Notes under the pieces: model-generated | The model's database searches: none | Seen by the model: the letters and a program-made list of their open reading frames with translations, nothing else | Told to the model about the DNA's origin: nothing | Part shown: positions 29,070 to 38,489 of the stretch, piece by piece | Numbering within the stretch: position 1 is the first letter of the stretch | Layout of the letters: each line of letters opens with the position of its first letter | Translations under genes and position numbers: made by a program | Assembly (NCBI GenBank): GCA_947243795.1 | Contig: OX365941.1 | Coordinates: forward strand, 434,001-498,000 | Length of the DNA: 64,000 nt | Origin: Saccharomyces uvarum | Lineage: Eukaryota > Ascomycota > Saccharomycetes > Saccharomycetales > Saccharomycetaceae | Direction of reading: 5' to 3'

Positions 29070-32000
29070 ATGTCAGTTGAACCGAAAAGTGCCTCTGACA
29101 AATACCAGAAGATTTCTCAACTGGAACATATCTTGAAAAGACCAGATACTTACATCGGCTCTGTTGAAACTCAAGAGCAGCAACAATGGATATACGATGA
29201 AGAAACCGATTGCATGATTGAGAAGAACGTCATTATTGTCCCGGGGCTGTTCAAAATCTTTGATGAAATTCTAGTCAATGCGGCGGACAATAAAGTTCGT
29301 GATCCATCGATGAAACGAATCGATGTAAACATCCATCCTGAAGAGAACACCATAGAAGTGAGAAACGATGGTAAGGGTATCCCTGTGGAGATCCATGACA
29401 AGGAAAAAATTTATATTCCTGAGTTGATTTTTGGTCATCTGCTGACATCATCAAATTATGACGATGATGAGAAAAAAGTTACAGGTGGTAGAAACGGTTA
29501 TGGTGCTAAACTTTGTAACATATTTTCTACTGAGTTTATTTTAGAGACTGCGGACTTGAATGCTGGCAAAAAGTATACTCAAAAATGGGAAAACAACATG
29601 AGTGTTTGCCACCCTCCAAAAATCACATCCTACAAGAAGGGTCCTTCATATACCAAGGTCACATTCAAGCCAGATTTGACCAGATTTGGTATGGAAAGTT
29701 TAGACAATGATATTTTAGGTGTGATGCGTAGGAGGGTTTATGATATCAATGGTTCTGTTCGCGATATCAATGTTTATTTGAATGGTAAATTTTTGAAGAT
29801 TAGAAATTTCAAAAACTATGTAGAACTTTACTTGAAATCACTCGAAAAGAAAAGACAGTTGGATAACGGCCAGGACGCTACCACTCAGACCGACATTCCA
29901 ACTATTCTTTATGAAAGAATCAATGACAGGTGGGAGGTTGCTTTTGCCGTTTCTGATATTTCTTTCCAACAAATTTCATTTGTGAATTCTATTGCTACTA
30001 CTATGGGTGGTACACATGTTAATTACATCACTGATCAAATTGTCAGAAAAATCTCCGATCTTTTAAAGAAGAAGAAAAAAAATATTAAGCCTTTTCAAAT
30101 TAAAAATCACATGTTTATTTTCATTAATTGTTTAGTTGAAAATCCTGCATTCACTTCACAAACTAAAGAACAACTGACAACAAGAGTTAAGGACTTTGGT
30201 TCTCGTTGTGATGTTCCCATTGAATATATCAATAAAATAATGAAAACCGATTTAGCAACAAAAATGTTTGAAATCGCCGACGCAAATGACGACAATGCCT
30301 TAAAAAAATCTGATGGTACAAGAAAAAGCAGAATTACTGATTATCCCAAACTAGAAGATGCTAATAAAGCTGGTACCAAGGATGGGTACAAATGTACCCT
30401 GATACTAACAGAAGGGGATTCTGCGTTGTCATTAGCTGTTGCAGGTTTGGCTGTAGTAGGCAGAGACCATTATGGTTGTTATCCACTTCGTGGTAAAATG
30501 TTAAATGTTAGAGAAGCCAGTGCTGATCAGATCTTAAAGAATGCGGAAATTCAAGCCATAAAAAAAATTATGGGTTTACAACATCGTAAAAGATATGAGG
30601 ATACAAAATCTTTAAGATATGGTCATCTTATGATCATGACAGATCAAGATCATGATGGTTCACATATTAAAGGTTTAATTATCAACTTTTTAGAGAGTTC
30701 ATTTCCTGGTCTCCTAGATATTGAAGGCTTTTTACTTGATTTTATGACCCCAATTATCAAGGTTTCTATTACTAAACCAACAAAAAATACTATTTCATTC
30801 TATAATATGCCAGATTATGAAAAGTGGAGAGAGGAAGAATCTCATCAGTTTACTTGGAAGCAGAAGTACTACAAGGGATTGGGTACATCTTTGGCGAAGG
30901 AAGTGCGTGGGTACTTTTCTGATTTAGACAGGCACTTGAAGATATTTCATTCTTTACAAGGTGATGATAGAGATTTGATCGATTTGGCTTTCTCCAAGAA
31001 GAAGGCCGATGACCGTAAAGAGTGGTTAAGGAAATATGAGCCTGGCACAGTCTTAGATCCTACACTGAAGGAGATTCCAATCAGTGACTTTATCAATAAG
31101 GAATTAATTCTTTTTTCCTTGGCAGATAACGTACGTTCCATTCCGAATGTTTTAGATGGATTCAAACCAGGTCAAAGGAAAGTCCTTTATGGTTGTTTCA
31201 AAAAAAACTCAAAAAATGAAATCAAGGTTGCCCTATTGGCACCATATGTCAGTGAATGTACTGCCTATCATCATGGTGAAGAATCGTTGTCACAAACCAT
31301 TATTGGATTAGCTCAAAGTTTCGTTGGTTCCAATAACATTTATTTGTTGCTACCTAATGGTGCCTTCGGTACAAGAGCTACCGGTGGTAAAGATGCAGCA
31401 GCCGCAAGATATATCTATACCGAGTTGAATAAATTAACCCGTAAGATTTTCCATCCTTCTGATGATCCATTATACAAGTATGTACAGGAAGACGAAAAAA
31501 CTGTAGAGCCAGAGTGGTATTTGCCTATTCTGCCTATGGTCCTCGTTAACGGTGCAGAAGGTATTGGTACCGGTTGGAGTACGAATATTCCTCCATTCAA
31601 TCCATTGGAGATCGTTAAGAATCTAAAACATTTAATGAATGGTGAAGATCTTGAGGAAATGCATCCGTGGTTTAGAGGGTGGACCGGTTCCATAAGGGAA
31701 ATCGAACCTTTGCGATACAGGATGTATGGTAAAATTGAGCAAGTTGGAACTAACACCTTGGAAATTACTGAGTTGCCAGCTAAGACGTGGACATCGACTA
31801 TTAAGGAATACTTGCTTTTAGGTTTAAGTGGTAACGATAAAGTAAAACCTTGGATTAAGGATATGGAAGAACAACATGGTGATACCATTAAATTTATTAT
31901 TAGCCTATCGCCTGAAGAAATGGCCAAGACAAGAAAAATTGGTTTTTATGAAAGATTCAAATTAATTTCTCCGATTAGTTTAATGAATATGGTCGCATTT

Positions 32001-33326
32001 GATCCTCACGGCAGAATCAAAAAATACAATTCCGTAAACGAGATTTTGAGTGAGTTTTACTACGTCAGACTAGAGTATTATCAAAAGAGGAAGGACCATA
32101 TGAGTGAGAGATTACAATGGGAAGTAGAGAAGTATTCTTTTCAAGTAAAGTTTATCAAGATGATCATTGAGAAGGAGTTAACAGTTACTAACAAGCCTAA
32201 AAAAGCTGTTATCCAAGAACTTGAAGATTTAGGTTTTCCAAGAATCAACAAGGAAGGTAAGCCATATTATGGCAGCCCTGAGACTGCAGTGGCTGAACAG
32301 ATTGACGACGAAGGTGAGGAGAGCTCTCCTGAAGACACTGAAAGTATCGTAAATGGTCCTGAAGAATTGTACGGTACATATGAATACTTACTAGGTATGA
32401 GAATTTGGTCGCTAACTAAGGAGAGATATGAAAAGCTGCTGAAACAGAAACAAGAAAAAGAGGTCGAATTGGAAAACTTATTAAAGCTTTCTGCCAAGGA
32501 TATATGGAATATTGATTTAGAAGCTTTTGTAACCGGATACCATGAATTTATTCAACGAGATGAAGAAGCTCGAGGTGGTAATGTTCCAAGCAAAGGAAGC
32601 AAAACGAAAGGTAAAAGAAAGAGACCGCTTGCTGAGGATGGCGAATACGACCCATCAAAAAAGAATAAGAAATCTGGTGGAAAACGGAGCAAGAAAATCA
32701 AACTAGAAGATAAAAATTTCGAAAGAGTATTATTAGAGCAGAAATTAGTAACAAAGGGAAAGGGCCCTACAAGGATTAAGAAGGAGAAAACGCCTTCCGT
32801 ATTGAAGGTTGCAGAAGATGACCAAAGCGCTCCTTCTTCAACAGATTCGTCTTCTATTTTCGACATAAAAAAAGAAGATAAAAATGAAAGTGGGTTGAGC
32901 AAGATTTCCAACAAGTTCAAGAAAATAAGCACAATTTTTGATAAGATGGGTTCCGCTTCTGCTACATCCAAGGAAAGCACACCAGAAGAAACTATTACGC
33001 CTACCACAACAAAGCCGGCTACTGCCAAAGAGGCTCCCGCAAAACCCAAACCAGCCAGAAAACCAAAAAAGACTGTAGAGTTATCTGATGAAAGCGATTT
33101 AGAAATTCTAGATCCGTTCAACTCTGGTGAAGACGAAAATGAAGACGAGGATGACGCGGTACCGCGACGCCCAAGAAGACAAAGATCCGCAAGAGCCGCA
33201 TCTGTCCCTAAGAAATCTTACTCGGAAACCATAGAGCTGTCTGGTGATAGCTTCATCGAAGATGATGAAGAAGAAGAACAAGAACAAGAAGAAAACTCGG
33301 ACGTATCTTTCAATGAAGAAGATTAG
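29070..33326 (+). CDS. TOP2: DNA topoisomerase II
   Basis: Essential type IIA topoisomerase that decatenates sister chromosomes and relaxes supercoils. The product is 1418 residues (about 1428 in S. cerevisiae). The N-terminal GHKL ATPase carries the GGRNGYGAKLCN motif near residue 142. The TOPRIM domain has EGDSALSLAVAG and the metal-binding DQDHDGSH. In the breakage-reunion domain the catalytic tyrosine is Tyr781 (codon at 31410, in AAARYIYTE). The last 230 residues are a charged, disordered tail with KKRKR-like basic clusters and Glu/Asp runs, where most differences from S. cerevisiae lie. An open frame extends 25 codons upstream without an ATG; 29070 begins MSVEPKSASDKYQKIS. Confidence 0.98.
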   Translation: MSVEPKSASDKYQKISQLEHILKRPDTYIGSVETQEQQQWIYDEETDCMIEKNVIIVPGLFKIFDEILVNAADNKVRDPSMKRIDVNIHPEENTIEVRNDGKGIPVEIHDKEKIYIPELIFGHLLTSSNYDDDEKKVTGGRNGYGAKLCNIFSTEFILETADLNAGKKYTQKWENNMSVCHPPKITSYKKGPSYTKVTFKPDLTRFGMESLDNDILGVMRRRVYDINGSVRDINVYLNGKFLKIRNFKNYVELYLKSLEKKRQLDNGQDATTQTDIPTILYERINDRWEVAFAVSDISFQQISFVNSIATTMGGTHVNYITDQIVRKISDLLKKKKKNIKPFQIKNHMFIFINCLVENPAFTSQTKEQLTTRVKDFGSRCDVPIEYINKIMKTDLATKMFEIADANDDNALKKSDGTRKSRITDYPKLEDANKAGTKDGYKCTLILTEGDSALSLAVAGLAVVGRDHYGCYPLRGKMLNVREASADQILKNAEIQAIKKIMGLQHRKRYEDTKSLRYGHLMIMTDQDHDGSHIKGLIINFLESSFPGLLDIEGFLLDFMTPIIKVSITKPTKNTISFYNMPDYEKWREEESHQFTWKQKYYKGLGTSLAKEVRGYFSDLDRHLKIFHSLQGDDRDLIDLAFSKKKADDRKEWLRKYEPGTVLDPTLKEIPISDFINKELILFSLADNVRSIPNVLDGFKPGQRKVLYGCFKKNSKNEIKVALLAPYVSECTAYHHGEESLSQTIIGLAQSFVGSNNIYLLLPNGAFGTRATGGKDAAAARYIYTELNKLTRKIFHPSDDPLYKYVQEDEKTVEPEWYLPILPMVLVNGAEGIGTGWSTNIPPFNPLEIVKNLKHLMNGEDLEEMHPWFRGWTGSIREIEPLRYRMYGKIEQVGTNTLEITELPAKTWTSTIKEYLLLGLSGNDKVKPWIKDMEEQHGDTIKFIISLSPEEMAKTRKIGFYERFKLISPISLMNMVAFDPHGRIKKYNSVNEILSEFYYVRLEYYQKRKDHMSERLQWEVEKYSFQVKFIKMIIEKELTVTNKPKKAVIQELEDLGFPRINKEGKPYYGSPETAVAEQIDDEGEESSPEDTESIVNGPEELYGTYEYLLGMRIWSLTKERYEKLLKQKQEKEVELENLLKLSAKDIWNIDLEAFVTGYHEFIQRDEEARGGNVPSKGSKTKGKRKRPLAEDGEYDPSKKNKKSGGKRSKKIKLEDKNFERVLLEQKLVTKGKGPTRIKKEKTPSVLKVAEDDQSAPSSTDSSSIFDIKKEDKNESGLSKISNKFKKISTIFDKMGSASATSKESTPEETITPTTTKPATAKEAPAKPKPARKPKKTVELSDESDLEILDPFNSGEDENEDEDDAVPRRPRRQRSARAASVPKKSYSETIELSGDSFIEDDEEEEQEQEENSDVSFNEED

Positions 33327-33754
33327 ACATAATACTTCAAAAAATAGAAAAAAATAGATTCAACTAGTTATATAAGGTTGTATCAGAAGTCAATCACAAT
33401 TACAAGATTATGTAATCTCAAACAACTATTTGGTAATCACTTCATAGTCTCAATATTCAGAAGTTTAATTTTATTTTACGCGCTTTTTCGTTGGCCGACA
33501 AAGATCTACCCGAGAAAATTCTTCGAGAAGACAACAAGATTAAAAAAACGTAAGGCTGGGCAAAAAAAAACAAAAAAAAACATCGTGCGTCTATATAATA
33601 TAATATCTTGACAATGTACGATTTTGAAATTACTGTTTTAAGCGTTTCCTGGGATCCTTCTTTTTTAGTGTCATTAACCAAGCCTAAGGCTGAACAGGTC
33701 TAACTTTTTACATTGTATTACGCATAATCGAGATTAAAAGTACATCGGACAAGA
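33327..33754. other. TOP2-TCB2 intergenic region
   Basis: A 428-base AT-rich gap with A-tracts around 33560-33580. I see no RNA gene or clear motif. Confidence 0.5.
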
Positions 33755-36700
33755 ATGTCTCCAAACTCTTCGAAAGATCGCTCGAGCAAAATAGGACCTA
33801 CGCCCGGAATTGATAAAACTGCTAAGATAGAAAGCAAAAATGCTGTAAAGGATACTGTTCCCGTAGCATCTGAAGTTGAGGTTGATGGTACTTCAATAGT
33901 AAGAGAAAAACAAGATGCATCTTATGTCGGTTGGAAGCAAGTTGGCGGCTGGGAGGAAAAGGACGAGTTGACACCCGAGGATCTTCTGGTGGATTTAAGC
34001 AAAGACACATACCTAGGTAATCTTTTACCGGAAAAATTTTACGGTGACTGGTACCACGATGTTGCTATCCTTACCACGGGTGCTTTAGGGTCTTTTGTAT
34101 TAGGTTATTTCAAATTTTCTTTAACATCCGTTCTTATCGTAATATTTGCCACAGGAGTTTTATACAGAACATCATCGAAAAAATACAGGGAAACATTGAG
34201 GGATTTGGCTCAAAAAGAGCAGACTGTAGAAAAAATTAGTGACGACTATGAATCAATTGAGTGGTTAAACACCTTTTTAGACAAATACTGGCCAATTATC
34301 GAACCTTCTGTCTCCCAGCAAGTCGTCGATGGTACGAATACTACTCTGTCCAAAATCGAGAGAATTCCTAAATTCATTAAAGCTATATGGCTAGATCAAT
34401 TCACGCTGGGTGTAAAGCCTCCGAGAATTGATGCTGTAAAGACATTCCAGAATACGAAGTCTGACGTTGTGGTTACGGATTTATGTCTGTCATTCACTCC
34501 ACACGACATGTCTGATCTTGACGGCAAACAATCCAGAAACTACGTGAATTCCAATATCGTATTGAAGGCAAAAATGCTTGGGATGGATTTACCTGTATCT
34601 GTCAGCGATATTTCCTTTAAAGTTTTTACTAGGCTCCGCTTCCAACTAATGACCACCTTGCCACTCGTTGAAACTATAAACGTCCAATTGCTTGAAGTTC
34701 CAGAAATTGATTTCATCGGCCGCCTATTAGGCAATTCCATTTTCAACTGGGAAATATTGGCCATTCCTGGCTTATTAAGATTAGTTCAAAAAATGACGCT
34801 TAAGTACTTAAGTCCCGTTTTGCTCCCACCTTTCTCTTTACAGCTCAATATTCCACAGCTTCTTTCCAAGACTGGCTTGCCGATTGGTGTTCTAGAAATT
34901 AAAGTGAAAGGAGCTCATGGATTAAGAAAGCTTACGGATATCATAGACGAAACAGTAGATCCATATTTGACTTTCGAGCTATCTGATAAAATAGTCGGTA
35001 CAACTAAGGTCGTTAAAAATTCTGTAAACCCTGCCTGGAATGAATCCGTTTATATTTTATTAGAATCATTCACCGATCCATTAACAATTACCGTATATGA
35101 CAAAAAAGAAACTTTGAAGGATAAGAAAATGGGCGTGATAGTTTTCAACTTGAATAAATTACATGCAAATCATTACCAAAAGGATGAAAAGGCTCATTTC
35201 CTCAGAAATTCTAAACCCGTCGGCCGTTTGGCATTTGATTTGCGGTTCTTCCCCACTATTGAACCAAAGAAGTTAATCAATGGTGACGAAGAACCTTTAC
35301 CAGATATAAATACAGGTATCACAAAAATTGTTATCGATGAAGTCAAGGGACTGAATGAACCTTGTGACAAAGAATCGGTCTTTGCTGAATTATACGTGAA
35401 TGCACAATTGGTGATGACTACAAAAAAGAAAAAAAGAACTGCTGACATAAACTGGAACTCTTCCTACTATTCTGTAATAACAGATCGTAGAAAGACTATT
35501 TGCAGGTTTGTCATTAAAAACCAAAGCGGCAAAATAATCTCGTCTTCGGTACAACCTTTGAATGATTTGATAGACAGGACAGAAGTTGATAAAGAGTGGA
35601 TTCCGCTAAAAGATGGAAAAGGTGAATTAAAAATTACGACTTATTGGAGGCCGGTGGCCATGGATCTTGGTTTGAAGACAGTTGGGTATACCACTCCTAT
35701 CGGTATGTTAAGAGTGTTTATCAATAAAGCTGAAAATTTAAGAAACCCGGACAGCTTAGGCAAAATTAGTCCTTATGCCAAAGTATCTGTCAACGGTATA
35801 ACAAAAGGCAGGACAAATCAAAAAATAGAAACGTTAAGCCCTATCTGGAACCAAGCAATTTACGTTTCTGTTACATCTCCTTTACAAAGAGTATCCATTG
35901 ACTGTTTAGGAACAGATACAAATGGCGATGACCTTCCTCTCGGTAGCTTTAATATTCAAACTCAGAATGTATTTCATAAAGACAATGATGACAAATATAT
36001 TGACTTTATCGACAACACCCCAAGAACTGGCAATTTAGTAGGAAAGAAAGGCGTAAAAGGGACTGTTACATACTATTTATCATTCTACCCAATTGTTCCT
36101 GTACTAAGTTTGGAAGAGGCGAGGGAAGTCGATGACATCAACGAGAAGAAAGACAAGTTGGAAAAGGAAAAGATCTCCTTGGATGATAAGACTTCCTCCC
36201 GGGAGGAGAAAGAAAGAATCAAAAAGGAAGAAGCCATGATCACCGAGAAATATGACATGTATAGTTATAAGATGAAGCTGGATCTAGATGAATTGCTACA
36301 ATACAATTCTGGTGTATTGGGTGTAACTGTATTGGGCGGAGAATTACCCCAACCTGGTCTCTATGTCCAAACCTTTTTTGATTCTTGTGGTTACGCTACA
36401 ATAACCAGTGCAAAGAATGCAATTAGAACGATCAAGACAGGTTGGTCTGGCGATTTCATGATCAAAGAGCTTGAATGGTCTGTGACTACATTCAGAGTGA
36501 CAAAGATCAAAGATGCAAACAAGGCGGAAGACTTCATTTGTGAAGTCAACATCCCAACACTGGAGTTGGTGAAAAACTGTTATTATAAACCCTCAGTATT
36601 GAACCTGATAGGCAAGAAGAGTGCCAAGCTATTGGTTCAGGTATCATGGTTCCCTATAAATGCCTTGGAATTACCTCAATCTGACCTAATCACAAACTCA

Positions 36701-37294
36701 GGTAACTTGAAGATTACCGCTAAGAGTGCTGAAAACTTAACCGGTGTCAACAAGAATGGTTATTCAGATCCATATTTGGAATTCTTTTTAAATGAGATGA
36801 ATACATCAGCTGTTTTCAAAACTACGGTCCAAAAAAAGACATTAAATCCCTCTTGGAATGAAAGCAAGACTATCGAAGTCTCAAATCGTGTCAATGACTA
36901 TTTGACAATTAATGTAATGGATTATGAGTCAACCAATTCCAACAGAAGTATTGGTAGAGCCGTTGTTCCATTATCTACCATCGAGCCAGAGGACAATGCT
37001 AATTTAGATGTAGCATTAGTTGGACCAAAGGGAGAAGATGGCGGAGTATTACATCTAAGATTTGAGTTTGAACCTCACTATACTAACAATGTAGTCAAAC
37101 GTGAAGCTAAGTTTGGGAATTTTGCTACAAAAGGTTTAGGTACGGGTATCAAAGCTGGTTCTACGGTTTTTGCCTTAGGAACAAATGTTGTAAGCACTGG
37201 ATTTGGAACCATCGATAAAGTGAGATTGGGGGTCTTCGGTGGCGGTAAGGGGCATAAGCATGCTGAGGACGAGAAACCCAAAGAGAAGCAATAA
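33755..37294 (+). CDS. TCB2: tricalbin Tcb2, ER-plasma membrane tether
   Basis: Tricalbins (extended-synaptotagmin homologues) tether cortical ER to the plasma membrane and move lipids. The product is 1179 residues (1178 in S. cerevisiae). A hydrophobic hairpin anchor lies at about 101-137 (VAILTTGALGSFVLGYF ... VLIVIFATGVLY). An SMP lipid-transfer domain follows at about 170-370. The C2 domains begin near 378 (GVLEIKVKGAHGLRKL), 649 (GMLRVFINKAENLRN) and 983 (GNLKITAKSAENLTGV), with a divergent C2-like stretch around 515-620 and a charged helical insert near 790-830. The last C2 keeps DPYLEF and NPSWNE Ca2+-loop-type motifs. Confidence 0.94.
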   Translation: MSPNSSKDRSSKIGPTPGIDKTAKIESKNAVKDTVPVASEVEVDGTSIVREKQDASYVGWKQVGGWEEKDELTPEDLLVDLSKDTYLGNLLPEKFYGDWYHDVAILTTGALGSFVLGYFKFSLTSVLIVIFATGVLYRTSSKKYRETLRDLAQKEQTVEKISDDYESIEWLNTFLDKYWPIIEPSVSQQVVDGTNTTLSKIERIPKFIKAIWLDQFTLGVKPPRIDAVKTFQNTKSDVVVTDLCLSFTPHDMSDLDGKQSRNYVNSNIVLKAKMLGMDLPVSVSDISFKVFTRLRFQLMTTLPLVETINVQLLEVPEIDFIGRLLGNSIFNWEILAIPGLLRLVQKMTLKYLSPVLLPPFSLQLNIPQLLSKTGLPIGVLEIKVKGAHGLRKLTDIIDETVDPYLTFELSDKIVGTTKVVKNSVNPAWNESVYILLESFTDPLTITVYDKKETLKDKKMGVIVFNLNKLHANHYQKDEKAHFLRNSKPVGRLAFDLRFFPTIEPKKLINGDEEPLPDINTGITKIVIDEVKGLNEPCDKESVFAELYVNAQLVMTTKKKKRTADINWNSSYYSVITDRRKTICRFVIKNQSGKIISSSVQPLNDLIDRTEVDKEWIPLKDGKGELKITTYWRPVAMDLGLKTVGYTTPIGMLRVFINKAENLRNPDSLGKISPYAKVSVNGITKGRTNQKIETLSPIWNQAIYVSVTSPLQRVSIDCLGTDTNGDDLPLGSFNIQTQNVFHKDNDDKYIDFIDNTPRTGNLVGKKGVKGTVTYYLSFYPIVPVLSLEEAREVDDINEKKDKLEKEKISLDDKTSSREEKERIKKEEAMITEKYDMYSYKMKLDLDELLQYNSGVLGVTVLGGELPQPGLYVQTFFDSCGYATITSAKNAIRTIKTGWSGDFMIKELEWSVTTFRVTKIKDANKAEDFICEVNIPTLELVKNCYYKPSVLNLIGKKSAKLLVQVSWFPINALELPQSDLITNSGNLKITAKSAENLTGVNKNGYSDPYLEFFLNEMNTSAVFKTTVQKKTLNPSWNESKTIEVSNRVNDYLTINVMDYESTNSNRSIGRAVVPLSTIEPEDNANLDVALVGPKGEDGGVLHLRFEFEPHYTNNVVKREAKFGNFATKGLGTGIKAGSTVFALGTNVVSTGFGTIDKVRLGVFGGGKGHKHAEDEKPKEKQ

Positions 37295-37679
37295 TTTAAT
37301 TTTTGAAGAGTAATACTTGTCACAACATTTTTATGAGTGGAAAACAAATGCCAGCAAAAAGTTCAGTGAAGTTAAATATAACAAGCTAGTCATGCCAAGT
37401 GCTGTAGTAGTTTTCCTTTCATTGTAATATATGTAAAATGTAGCAAATACTCACTTTTATATCAACGCATTAAAAGCGTACATATCGCCTGCCTACTTCT
37501 TATATCAGGTACGACAATTCTGACTGAGCGAAAAAATCGAGGGACATAAAGTGTGACTACGAAGTGGGGCTTTGATCTTCAAAACGGTTCACCAGAAGCT
37601 AAGACTATAGTGGAATCCCTCAAGAAAGAAGGACTCGTCTCAGACAACCACATTAGTATATACAAGAGAGAAGTGGCCA
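37295..37679. other. TCB2-SNN1 intergenic region
   Basis: A 385-base gap with the TCB2 3' flank and SNN1 promoter. Nothing specific is seen. Confidence 0.5.
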
Positions 37680-37988
37680 ATGGAAGGCGATAGCATGAGC
37701 GGAGACGGCAGCGCCGTCCATCCGGTCGAACTGTCGGTATACTCAGTACTTTCTACTGACCTAGACGGCTTGTACCAGTCCATCAATGAACTACGGGAGT
37801 CGCAAGCGCTGCTCATCCTTATGCTACGGAAGGTTCGTGATAAACTTCGAAGGGAGGGCCAAGTTCTTTACGACCCGGAACCTTTCAAGCCCACCATGGA
37901 TAAATTGGCCAATCTGACCGCTCGTGTGAATACGCTCACAAAGACGTACGAGCAGCTTCAGGGCAACGTCAAATCCCTCGCCAAATAG
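37680..37988 (+). CDS. SNN1: BLOC-1 subunit Snn1
   Basis: Snapin-like subunit of the yeast BLOC-1 complex, which recruits the Rab5 GAP Msb3 to endosomes and so affects Rab5 (Vps21) signalling. The product is 102 residues, the same as in S. cerevisiae. Nearly the whole protein is predicted amphipathic helix/coiled coil ([20 protein letters not shown], then [12 protein letters not shown] and a second heptad stretch at the end). The ATG at 37680 is the first in frame. The C-terminal 15 residues differ noticeably from S. cerevisiae. Confidence 0.9.
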   Translation: MEGDSMSGDGSAVHPVELSVYSVLSTDLDGLYQSINELRESQALLILMLRKVRDKLRREGQVLYDPEPFKPTMDKLANLTARVNTLTKTYEQLQGNVKSLAK

Positions 37989-38489
37989 ACATTTGTATAG
38001 TATTTCTATCAATTTCTTTCATCATTCGTAGCTAACATCAAATAGTGTGCTATTAATACACCGTACTAAACGACAAAAAGACAAGACAAGGTCTTTTTAT
38101 GAAAAACGGTCGAAAATCTGGGAAGCAAGAAAGAACCACGCTGAAACTGTCTTAGGCTGCTAGCTTTTCCCTCCAGTAATTGACACTATATTATTACTAA
38201 CGTAATCAGTGAATTTCGGTGAAGGATTTTCTGTTTCACTGTGTTCTTTTCTGATCCTTTTTTGTCTTTCGTCTGTCCTTTCAAGTGCTTCACAACCTCT
38301 GAAAACAAAAAAACCGTATTGATCGATTACAATCCTTCGTTACCAGGCTTTTCCAATTGACTAATTACGGCGTGACTGACAAACACATTGGACTGTTTTA
38401 TTTCCTCCTATACATTTATAATAGAAACTTGAATACTTCTGAACTAGAAAGTATTAAAGCAAAAAAAAAAATTCATAGCAAGCTGAGCA
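37989..38489. other. SNN1-MKT1 intergenic region
   Basis: A 501-base gap. Just past SNN1 there is an inverted repeat AAAAAGAC (38076-38083) / GTCTTTTT (38092-38099) with an eight-base loop. T-rich stretches follow near 38250-38270 and an A-run at 38461-38470 just before MKT1. I see no snoRNA boxes in a usable arrangement. Confidence 0.5.

Noticed and set aside
38076-38099. Inverted repeat after SNN1 as a regulatory element
   Set aside because: A/T-rich eight-base arms just past a stop codon are common in yeast 3' flanks and no more than a possible end-formation hairpin.
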